From positions 1 to 64,000 of the forward strand of contig NZ_SPQS01000017.1 in assembly GCF_004570865.1 (NCBI RefSeq): 64,000 bases of DNA, given 5' to 3'. Positions 14,980 through 22,343 of this stretch are shown piece by piece. Position 1 is the stretch's first letter; every line of letters begins with the position of its first letter. This DNA is from Bradyrhizobium frederickii (GTDB taxonomy: Bacteria; Pseudomonadota; Alphaproteobacteria; Rhizobiales; Xanthobacteraceae). The position numbers and the translations under genes are program-made. Under the pieces are notes generated by a model. It made no database searches. It saw nothing but the letters and a program-made list of their open reading frames with translations, and was not told the DNA's origin.

Positions 14980-16125
14980 TCAGCGTATGCCTTTGCCCAT
15001 GGCGCGCGCGGCAAGAGCGGCGGCCGCGGGATAGCGGCGCAGGCCCTGCGCGGCATGATCGCGCCATGCAAAGGGCAAGCCTCGCCATGACAGCGCGACG
15101 CTGACGTCGGTCAGCGGCACCCGCTCGGCGCCGAAGCGGCGCTTGTAGTCCTGATTGCCGATGCTGAGGTCGAAGCGGCGCACGCCCTTTGCATGCAGCG
15201 CCGCCATGGTGCGCTCGATGATGAGCAGCCCGGGGGAGCAGCTCGACCAGGAATCGCCGGCGTGACTGATGCGCAGCAGGCAATAAGTCGCGCCTTGCCT
15301 GACGCCGAACGAGGTGCCGATCACGCCCTCGTCGCAGACCAATGCCGAAACGACGGCATAGCCATCGCCAAGGCCCTGACGGACGACCTCGCGATAGAAT
15401 CGCGCATGAGTCTCGTCGTTGAGAACGAACGGCGAGCCGAGCTTTCGCATACGCGCCTGCTGCTGCACGTCCATCACGTCCAGCAGCTCACGCGCGCGCG
15501 CAACGTCCGTAGCGATCTCGAACCGCGCGCCCTGGTGCCGGTTGAAGACGCGCCAGCACCGCGGCATCTGCATGCGCTTGATCGATGCCTGATAGGCCTC
15601 GTAGGTATCGCCCATCAGCACGAGATTGCCGTTGAGCGAGCAGGACCCGATCCGTCCGAGCGACACCAGCGGGTTCGGCTTGCCGCCGACCTGGGCCGGC
15701 ATCTTCCTCAGCCGCAGCAGATCGAAGCGGTCCGGCAAGGCGCGCAACGCCTCGACCAGCGCCATGCCGATCGCATTCGCCGCCGCCGCGTCCAGCGCGG
15801 CATCGGGCGCCATGATCGGCGCGTTGTTGTCGGCGACGCCGAGATCGGCGAATTCGACGATGCGGATGCCGCGTCTGGCATGGCTGATCATCGGCACCAT
15901 CGCGATGTCCTTGCCGGTGGCGGCATCGCAGATCACGGCAATCAACGGCGCGACGTCATCGAACGCCTGATACCAGGCCTCGAGCCAGTAGCCATGCTGA
16001 AAGACGGTGCGATGCCCGGCGCTCAGGCGCGAAGCGGCCTGGCGCCAGTCACGCACGATATCGATCGCGATTCCCGACGTGGTGGATGCAAGCCCCTCCA
16101 ATTGCTCGACGCCGAGACACGTCAT
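14980..16125 (-). CDS. GNAT acyltransferase, CelD/BioF2-like, polysaccharide-associated
   Basis: This 381-residue protein resembles the GNAT-fold CelD/Acetyltransf_6 group that accompanies cellulose and exopolysaccharide genes. Segments such as VFQHGYWLEAWYQAF, GSCSLNGNLVLMG, VVSALVCDEGVIGTSFGV and RRFDLSIGNQDYKRRFGAE match the usual order. Such proteins are thought to acylate polysaccharide or carry a related step. The ATG at 16125 overlaps the upstream ligase stop (ATGA), so it is translationally coupled. The same frame continues upstream, but only as the shadow of the ligase gene. Confidence 0.82.
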   Translation of the reverse strand: MTCLGVEQLEGLASTTSGIAIDIVRDWRQAASRLSAGHRTVFQHGYWLEAWYQAFDDVAPLIAVICDAATGKDIAMVPMISHARRGIRIVEFADLGVADNNAPIMAPDAALDAAAANAIGMALVEALRALPDRFDLLRLRKMPAQVGGKPNPLVSLGRIGSCSLNGNLVLMGDTYEAYQASIKRMQMPRCWRVFNRHQGARFEIATDVARARELLDVMDVQQQARMRKLGSPFVLNDETHARFYREVVRQGLGDGYAVVSALVCDEGVIGTSFGVRQGATYCLLRISHAGDSWSSCSPGLLIIERTMAALHAKGVRRFDLSIGNQDYKRRFGAERVPLTDVSVALSWRGLPFAWRDHAAQGLRRYPAAAALAARAMGKGIR

Positions 16126-17486
16126 GGCTTCGGTTCCGCTTGCGCAACGCACTGGAACCTGGCCAGGAAGTGCAGGCCGGCCGCGGCCAGAGCGAACATG
16201 AACCAGATCGGATTCTGCCGTTCGAGCAGGAAGGTCTCGGTCGTCCCGTAATACAGGCCGAACAGCCACACGGTCAGGAACAGCTTTGCCAGTGCGCCAC
16301 TGCGGCTGTGGGCCTGGGCCGACTGGAAATTGCCGAGCGGTGCGAGCACGAAGACCATGATCACGAGCAGCAGGCCCGGCAGACCGATGCCGACCGCGAG
16401 ATCGAGATAGCTGTTGTGGCTGTGCGCCGCGGACGTCGCCCATTCGGCGCCTTGGGCGGTCTGCCGCGCCGTGACGTCGTCCCAGAAAGCCGCATAGCCG
16501 TGACCGACGATCGGCTTCTCGGCGACGGCCGCGAGCGCAAACTCCCAGATCGCGGACCGGCCGGTGAAGGTGGGATCGAGCGGAAGCAGCCGCGTCATGG
16601 CCCCGAGCCCCGGGCTCAGGACGCTGCCGACCGTCAGCAGGTTCATCGCGATCAGCGGCACGAAGCAGATGATCCGCTTCAGCCACAGGCACGGAGTGAC
16701 ATAGACCAGCGAGGCGAGCACGTAGACCGCAAGGCAAAGCACCGACGAGGTCTTGCCGCCGGTGAAGATCAGGAAGAGGCCGGCCAGCACGGCGATCACC
16801 GGTCCCATCACGAAGGAGCCGACGGCGGACAGGTAGATGCCGACATAGACCAGGATGGTCATCACGGGCGAGGCGATGTTCTTGTGGCCGAAACTGCCGC
16901 GCCAGTCGCCGGCGAGCTGCGGCTCTGTAACATCGAGCGCGGTGTGGATCGAGTATTGCCGCGCGAGCAAGACGCCGAGATAGCAGAGCGCGAGCAAGAC
17001 CAGCGCCGCGGCACCCAGGCACAGGTTGAAGCTGCGCTGCGTCGGCGGCAGCAATGGCAGCAGAACGGCGAGCGACGTCATGCTGACGAGGAGCACGAAG
17101 CGCTGCATCGACACGCCGCGGCTCTCGGACAGGACGATGTTGATCAGCAGCCAGCCCACGAGACAGAGATGAAGCGGCGTGACCAGGGTCTTCAGCGCGG
17201 GCGCATCGGTGCGAGCTGCGAACAGCACCGCGATCGCGGCCAAGAGCCCCCAGGAGACGTAGGTGACCGCCATTCGTCCGCCGACGACCGTTGTGACATC
17301 GGGATTGCGCAGGTCCGGGAACGGATCGAGCGTCACCATCACCAGCAGCAGCGACGCGACCGCGACGAGACAGCGCGCAGCCTGCGCGGCGTTCAGCTCC
17401 GCCAGGCCATCGCGCAGGACATGGCCCAACGATCGGGCCTCGAGGTCGGTCATATCGGCGACGCTACGGTCCATGCTGCGGTCCAC
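16122..17486 (-). CDS. O-antigen ligase / polysaccharide polymerase (Wzy_C family)
   Basis: This 454-residue polytopic inner-membrane protein has about 10-12 hydrophobic segments. The Wzy_C signature is present: WRGSFGHKN on one loop, and GHGYAAFW followed by SAAHSHNSYLDLAVGIGLPG on the large periplasmic loop, where Arg and His take part in glycan transfer. It would polymerise or ligate undecaprenyl-linked repeat units; ExoQ-like polymerases are the nearest rhizobial type. It lies between a glycosyltransferase gene (3-base gap) and the CelD-like gene (4-base overlap), all one operon. Confidence 0.9.
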   Translation of the reverse strand: MDRSMDRSVADMTDLEARSLGHVLRDGLAELNAAQAARCLVAVASLLLVMVTLDPFPDLRNPDVTTVVGGRMAVTYVSWGLLAAIAVLFAARTDAPALKTLVTPLHLCLVGWLLINIVLSESRGVSMQRFVLLVSMTSLAVLLPLLPPTQRSFNLCLGAAALVLLALCYLGVLLARQYSIHTALDVTEPQLAGDWRGSFGHKNIASPVMTILVYVGIYLSAVGSFVMGPVIAVLAGLFLIFTGGKTSSVLCLAVYVLASLVYVTPCLWLKRIICFVPLIAMNLLTVGSVLSPGLGAMTRLLPLDPTFTGRSAIWEFALAAVAEKPIVGHGYAAFWDDVTARQTAQGAEWATSAAHSHNSYLDLAVGIGLPGLLLVIMVFVLAPLGNFQSAQAHSRSGALAKLFLTVWLFGLYYGTTETFLLERQNPIWFMFALAAAGLHFLARFQCVAQAEPKP

Positions 17487-17489
17487 GGC

Positions 17490-18662
17490 TCAAGACATCT
17501 GGTGACGCAGGTGGAGCTCCGGGTCCTGGCTCACCCCGGTTGAGCGTCCGTCAACAGGCGAGCCGGAGCTCTGCGCCGCGGGCGGCCGCACGATGCTCCG
17601 CGCAATCTCGTAATATTGCAGCGCTCGTTGCTCGAGCGTGAGGTTGTCCAGGACATAGCCGCGCGGGTCGAACGCGCCCGCTTCACAGCCGGCCCAGAAC
17701 TCGTCCCACCCCGCCACGAACCCCGCGATGTCGACGAACTTGGCGCCGCAGCGCTGGTCCCAATACGGCACCGAGGACACCGGCGCGAACTGCACGCGGT
17801 GCGGATAGTAATCGGGATCTCGCCACGGCCCCCCCGGATCCCAGGCGAACACCGGTATGCCGCAGGCCAGGGCCTGCTGATAGGCGATGCCCTGGCTTTC
17901 GTTCTGGCACAGGAAGATCATCGCGCGCGAGGCCGCCAGCGCCGCCCGATATTCTTCCTCCTTGTAGCTGCCGTAGCGCAGCTCGATGAACGAGCGTCCC
18001 TCCCTGGCGAGCCGGGCACGGACCGGCGCGATCAATTCCGGCGCGTAGCGCTCGCGATCCCAGTGGACCTTGTCGTAGATCAGCACATCGACGGCCTTCT
18101 GCGAGGCCTGTGACGGCGCCCACAGATCGGTGTCGATGCCGACCGGCCAGGCCTCGGTGTCGGGCCAGTACGGCCGGTACATGTCGACGTACCAGGGGCC
18201 GGGCACGACGACTTTCTTGACCGGCAGACGCTTGAACAAATCGGGATCGTCGAGCGGATGATTGTGGGCGGCGACGCCGAGCAGGATCGGATTCTTCCAC
18301 GCGAACTTGTCGAGCAGGAAGGTCCGGCCGATGATGCAGGCGAGCTCGTCGGGATGCTGCGCGATGTAACGGTAATCGTTGACGCGGTAGCGGATACCGA
18401 GCCGGTCGAGCCCCGCGCAGAGATTGAGGAACACGCGAAGCTGTCCGCTCATGCGCGGCTCGCCGAGCAGCAAGCGGCGCGCCGTGCGCCGCAGGTGCCG
18501 GTCGCCGGGAAACCAGCGATCGTCCTTGTCCTCGTAAAAGAGGTTGAGGATCATCGCATCGGGGTCGTGTTCGAACGTCGTGGCGGGCACTGGATCCATC
18601 CGCGGCAACCGGATGCGCATTCTCGCATGGGACCGGCTGCCGCCCTCTTCCGAATTTGCCAC
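17490..18662 (-). CDS. Glycosyltransferase, GT1/GT4-like
   Basis: This protein of about 390 residues has a C-terminal nucleotide-sugar-binding half typical of GT-B transferases: FLCQNESQGIAYQQALACG followed by IPVFAWDPGG, with the Glu/Gly pattern of family 4. The N-terminal half (LNLCAGLDRLGIRYRVNDYR) is the acceptor domain. The start is uncertain: GTG at 18662, or ATG at 18620 or 18599, none with a strong ribosome site. It is first in the leftward operon GT - Wzy - CelD-like. Sugar specificity cannot be read from sequence. Confidence 0.8.
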   Translation of the reverse strand: MANSEEGGSRSHARMRIRLPRMDPVPATTFEHDPDAMILNLFYEDKDDRWFPGDRHLRRTARRLLLGEPRMSGQLRVFLNLCAGLDRLGIRYRVNDYRYIAQHPDELACIIGRTFLLDKFAWKNPILLGVAAHNHPLDDPDLFKRLPVKKVVVPGPWYVDMYRPYWPDTEAWPVGIDTDLWAPSQASQKAVDVLIYDKVHWDRERYAPELIAPVRARLAREGRSFIELRYGSYKEEEYRAALAASRAMIFLCQNESQGIAYQQALACGIPVFAWDPGGPWRDPDYYPHRVQFAPVSSVPYWDQRCGAKFVDIAGFVAGWDEFWAGCEAGAFDPRGYVLDNLTLEQRALQYYEIARSIVRPPAAQSSGSPVDGRSTGVSQDPELHLRHQMS

Positions 18663-18808
18663 AGGCTTAATGCCAGCGGCTTAACGCTAATTGACGAAAG
18701 CACGCCGGCATACGCCTTCGCGTCAACGATCAGGCCGTAATGCGGGTATCATTCGCAAGGGGCAACGCTGCGATCGATCGCATCATCCATTCAGCAGCTG
18801 CGCCCTGG

Positions 18809-18823
18809 TTAACAGACTCTTAA
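18809..18823 (+). promoter_or_regulatory. TTAA-N7-TTAA, CtrA-like motif
   Basis: TTAACAGACTCTTAA matches the alphaproteobacterial CtrA half-site spacing (TTAA-N7-TTAA) and lies 9 bases upstream of the GT2 start codon in the divergent promoter gap. The position is unusually close to the start, so this is only suggestive. Chance occurrence is possible because the gap is relatively AT-rich. Confidence 0.3.
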
Positions 18824-18832
18824 GGGCGAGCC

Positions 18833-19825
18833 GTGACTCAGATCACCGCCGAACAGGTTCTCGATTTGCCGGCCTCCACCCGCATCGTGCCGGCGGCGCG
18901 CCAGCCGCTGCCGTCGAGCCCGACCACATCGGTATCCGTTGTCATTCCCGCCAAGAACGTTGCGGCCTATATCGGCGAAACCCTTGCCAGCGCCCTGGCG
19001 CAGCGCGAGGTGGGCGAAGTGATCGTCGTCGACGACGGTTCCACCGACGACACCACCGCGATCGTCCGCGCCATTCACGACCCGCGACTGCGCCTGGTGA
19101 CAAATGAGTCCGCCGGCGTATCTGCCGCGCGCAATCTCGGTGCACGATATGCCAGCGGCGAGTGGCTGCTGTTCCTCGATGCCGACGACCGCCTGCGGCC
19201 CGGCGCGGTGGCTGCACTCCTGGCGGCGGCACGCGGAGCGCCGCGCGCGGTTCTGGTCTATGGCGACTACAACACGATCGACAGCGACGGACGCCAGATC
19301 GGCCGTCGCGGCCTTCTGAAGGGACGCCGCAAGCCGTCGGGCGACGTGCTGACGCGGCTCGCGGCCGGCAATTTCATCGTCAATGGTGGCATCGCGCTCG
19401 CGCGCGCGGAGGCGTTCCGCGCCATCGGCGGTTTCGACACCTCGCTGCGATATTGCGAGGACTGGCATTGCTGGTGCCGCCTCGCCGCGATCGGCGAGTT
19501 CGAATTCGCGCCGAAGCTGCTGCTCGATTATCGTCTGCACACCGCCAGCACCATGAACGCCGCGGTCCGGACGCCGAAGGACTTCTTCCCCGCCATCGCG
19601 CGGGTGTTTGACGACGGGCTGATCCTGGCGAGATTGCCCGCGGGCACCGCGCCCGGGTTGCGCCTTGCCGCCGAACTGCATCTCATCACCTATGCGGCGA
19701 TGCAGGCCGTCCGCTTCGGCCGATATCGACAGGCCTTCGGCTATCTCGGCATGGTCGGCCGGCGTTCGCTCAAGGCGCTGCCGCGTGCCACGGCAAGGAC
19801 CGCCCTCGCCTGCTTCGGCATCTAA
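18833..19825 (+). CDS. Family 2 glycosyltransferase
   Basis: This 330-residue GT-A transferase has VVIPAKNVAAYIGETL opening the nucleotide-binding domain, EVIVVDDGSTDDTTAI with the DDGS motif, and the DxD-type FLDADDRLRPGA near residue 118. An acidic catalytic region ED appears in RYCEDWHCWCRLA. It transfers a sugar to a lipid-linked polysaccharide intermediate at the inner membrane. The GTG start at 18833 follows AAGGGCGAG. It is divergent from the leftward polysaccharide operon. Confidence 0.88.
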   Translation: MTQITAEQVLDLPASTRIVPAARQPLPSSPTTSVSVVIPAKNVAAYIGETLASALAQREVGEVIVVDDGSTDDTTAIVRAIHDPRLRLVTNESAGVSAARNLGARYASGEWLLFLDADDRLRPGAVAALLAAARGAPRAVLVYGDYNTIDSDGRQIGRRGLLKGRRKPSGDVLTRLAAGNFIVNGGIALARAEAFRAIGGFDTSLRYCEDWHCWCRLAAIGEFEFAPKLLLDYRLHTASTMNAAVRTPKDFFPAIARVFDDGLILARLPAGTAPGLRLAAELHLITYAAMQAVRFGRYRQAFGYLGMVGRRSLKALPRATARTALACFGI

Positions 19826-19828
19826 CCG

Positions 19829-20857
19829 TCACGACACGATCTTGGAGGCCTCGTAGGGCTTCGGCGCGAAGCCGAACGCCGCCAGCATGGAGCCGAGCGC
19901 CACCAGCGCCGGATGCATGGCGACGACGGCGTTCGACGTCGCCAGCAGGCGAACGGACCGGACCAGCGACAGCGGCAGCCGTCCGAGCATCTGCGCGAAC
20001 ACCCATGCGCGCGCGCCTGCGCTTCGGGCCGCCTTGTACTGCACGCGATAATTGATCGCGCCGATGCGCAGGCCACGCTTTGCGATCCAGCCGAGGCTGG
20101 TACGGCTTTGCGGCACGGTCTCGGTGATGACGGCCTCCGCCGTCCAGTGGAATATCATCCCGGCATCACGGCACCGCACGAAGAAGTCGCAATCGCCGCC
20201 GCCGAGAAAATTGAAGCGCAGGTCGAACGCGGGACGCTCGAACCGCTCGAAGACCGCGCGCGCGATCAGGCAATTGCCGCAGCCATAGATCAGCGGCACC
20301 GCGCCGGAATAGTCGTAGGCCGGACGGAAGGCGGGATGGCGCGACAGCCACGGCTTGCTGTCGTCCTCGAACACCGGCAGCACCGGCCCGCCGACCACGT
20401 CGGCGCCGGTCGCTTCCGCGGTGCGGACCATCAGCTCGAGCCAGTCGCTCGATGCGATCTCGTCGTCGTCGATCATCAGGAAGCGGGTTGCGGCGGGAAA
20501 CAGCGCCTGCGCCGTCTCGAACGCAGCGTTGATCGCCTGGCAATTGCCCTGCCGTTTCTCGACAAGGCACACTCCCTGGAGCCTGCCGGCGGCCAGAAAC
20601 TCGGCGGCGACCGGCGCGCTTTCGCGCCGCGCAGCGTCGTTCTCGACCATGACGACGGCGAAGGAACGCGGGGTACGCTGGTTCGCCAGCGATTCCAGCG
20701 TCAGCCGCAGGTGCTGCGGACGGCGGAAGCAGGGAATGCAGACGACAATGCCGACCGACAGGTCGATGACGCGGGAGCTCGCCGCGATCTCCCGGTTGGG
20801 ATCGCGCACGGCATCCGAGATGCGCGTGGCGGACAGGTCTGTCGGGATCAATGTCAT
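19829..20857 (-). CDS. Family 2 glycosyltransferase
   Basis: This 342-residue GT-A transferase has VVCIPCFRRPQHLRLTLESL, the catalytic DDD segment FLMIDDDEIASSDWLELM near residue 150, and a GGGDCDFFVRCRDAG motif downstream with the acidic ED-like base. The C terminus has two weak hydrophobic stretches that may attach to membrane. It converges with the preceding family 2 transferase gene, the stops lying 3 bases apart. Its start has only a weak ribosome site. Confidence 0.88.
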   Translation of the reverse strand: MTLIPTDLSATRISDAVRDPNREIAASSRVIDLSVGIVVCIPCFRRPQHLRLTLESLANQRTPRSFAVVMVENDAARRESAPVAAEFLAAGRLQGVCLVEKRQGNCQAINAAFETAQALFPAATRFLMIDDDEIASSDWLELMVRTAEATGADVVGGPVLPVFEDDSKPWLSRHPAFRPAYDYSGAVPLIYGCGNCLIARAVFERFERPAFDLRFNFLGGGDCDFFVRCRDAGMIFHWTAEAVITETVPQSRTSLGWIAKRGLRIGAINYRVQYKAARSAGARAWVFAQMLGRLPLSLVRSVRLLATSNAVVAMHPALVALGSMLAAFGFAPKPYEASKIVS

Positions 20858-21251
20858 GACGTTCTAGATGTCCGAGATATGTTGAGAAAACCCTGCTTCG
20901 GTCACGCATCCCGCGACGGCACATCGCCGCGGGACAGATGCGTCCCAAAATGAGCAGCCCGGCGCAGGCGCGTGCCCAGGTCGCGCGCCGGTCTGCCGGC
21001 CGTCCTGAAACAACATCATGCGCTTAACCGCTTTCGCCTGTTTCTCCCGCGCCATCATGCCTGCGTGATAGTGCAATTCGCGGTCCGCGCGCCGACGGAG
21101 CCCCAACATGAACAATGCCGTAGTTAATGCGTGTGCGCATTAACCCGACCGTAAGCACTGCGACCGGTGAGACGGCGCGGCATCGGATTTGCTCTTCGGG
21201 CAAGCGAGTCTTTTCCTGTAAATTTGATTAGAACAAGCGCGGTCAGAAAAT
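20858..21251. other. Divergent promoter region in the polysaccharide cluster
   Basis: These 394 bases lie between the divergent GT2 and methyltransferase genes and hold no credible gene. They contain GCTTAACCGCTTT at 21022-21034, which recurs with one change at 22188-22200 before the Wzc-like gene, and a perfect 22-base palindrome at 21123-21144 that is annotated separately. Confidence 0.5.
21123..21144. promoter_or_regulatory. Perfect palindrome, candidate operator
   Basis: GTTAATGCG-TGTG-CGCATTAAC is a perfect inverted repeat with nine-base arms, 107 bases upstream of the methyltransferase start. Its size and symmetry suit a dimeric repressor or activator. No regulator gene is adjacent, so the protein that binds it would be encoded elsewhere. 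Confidence 0.55.
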
Positions 21252-22052
21252 ATGAACAAGCCAGCCACGATCGATTTCGCGACAGCCACGGCGATCCGGA
21301 TCCCCGCGGCCACTGCACCCGTCCAGGCGCTGCACGATCTCGTCCCCGGCGAAGCCCGCGATAGCCTGCTCGCCGTCCACGAGGTGCTGCGCGGCGAACT
21401 GCCAAAGGCTCAACTCGCCATCTACGAAGCCGGCGGTGGCTCGTGCAGCGTCTTGCCGCCGGAATTGCTCCACCGCAGCAAGGTCACCGTCGTCGACATC
21501 GACGAGGACCAGGTCCGCAACAACAGCTACGCGGACGAGGCGATCCTGGGCGACGTGCAGACCTACCGTTTCGGGCGCGAGAGCTTCGATCTCGTGATCT
21601 GCTACAACGTGATCGAGCATCTGCCCCATGTCGACGCCGCGCTGCTAAATTTCCGCGACGCGCTCAAGCGCGGTGGCCTGATCCTGATCGGCGCACCCAA
21701 TCCCAGCTCGCTGTCCGGAATTGTCACCAAATATTCGCCGCACTGGTTTCACGTCTGGTTCTACCGGCACATCCGCGGCATCAAGGATGCCGGTCTGCCC
21801 GGCGAGCCGCCATTCCCGACCTTCTTTCACCCGCTGGTGACGCTGCCCCGGCTGGAAGCGTTCGCGGCCGCCAACGGCCTCGAGATGATCTACCGCCGTG
21901 AGGTGGAAAGTCCGCGCTATCCCGAGATGCGCCGGCGCAAGCCGCTGCTCGCGGCTCTCGTGGACGCCGGCGCCGCGGTGCTGAACGCCGTGCTTCCGCG
22001 CGGCATCGACGTCCGCCGCGGCGACTATCACGTCATCCTGCGCAAGAGCTGA
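21252..22052 (+). CDS. Class I SAM-dependent methyltransferase
   Basis: This 266-residue protein has the Rossmann SAM site: YEAGGGSCSVLP (motif I variant), TVVDIDEDQV (acidic end of strand 2), DLVICYNVIEHLPHVDAALL (motif with IEHL) and LKRGGLILIGAPN. This is the UbiE/Methyltransf_11 pattern. The context suggests methylation of a sugar or lipid intermediate of the polysaccharide. It starts the rightward half of the cluster; the Wzc-like gene begins 291 bases later behind its own promoter region. The ribosome site is weak. Confidence 0.85.
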   Translation: MNKPATIDFATATAIRIPAATAPVQALHDLVPGEARDSLLAVHEVLRGELPKAQLAIYEAGGGSCSVLPPELLHRSKVTVVDIDEDQVRNNSYADEAILGDVQTYRFGRESFDLVICYNVIEHLPHVDAALLNFRDALKRGGLILIGAPNPSSLSGIVTKYSPHWFHVWFYRHIRGIKDAGLPGEPPFPTFFHPLVTLPRLEAFAAANGLEMIYRREVESPRYPEMRRRKPLLAALVDAGAAVLNAVLPRGIDVRRGDYHVILRKS

Positions 22053-22187
22053 CCATCATGGCGCGCGTGCGGCCCATCACCGGACAAGCGGGGTCTCGCG
22101 GCCGAAGCGTGCGCGGTAACGAACCGTTAATCTCCGGGAAGCCCGCGCGACTTGCGCGTCACAAGGGGGCTCGGCCGGCTGGCAAGC

Positions 22188-22200
22188 GCTTAAACGCTTT
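22188..22200. promoter_or_regulatory. Shared motif GCTTAAACGCTTT ahead of the Wzc-like gene
   Basis: The 13-base sequence GCTTAAACGCTTT differs at one position from GCTTAACCGCTTT at 21022-21034. A shorter relative, GCTTAACGCTAAT, lies at 18679. All three are in promoter gaps of the polysaccharide cluster. Its core AAGCG-N6-CGCTT is also a small inverted repeat. It is a candidate common regulatory site. Confidence 0.35.
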
Positions 22201-22343
22201 GTTTGCCATTTCGGTGAATAGTCCCTCAATGAGTATGGTTAATTTTCCCTGTTGCGTTGACTGGGCACCTATATCCCGGGTGCGTGGCGTAGAGCGAAGA
22301 ATAACCCCTCAGCCTGCGGCACTTGGAATGAAAGCTGGGGATC

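Noticed and set aside
16126..17022. N-terminal 299-residue extension of the CelD-like frame
   Set aside because: This part overlaps the polymerase gene in another frame and lacks similarity to the acetyltransferase family; the ATG at 16125 is coupled to the polymerase stop.
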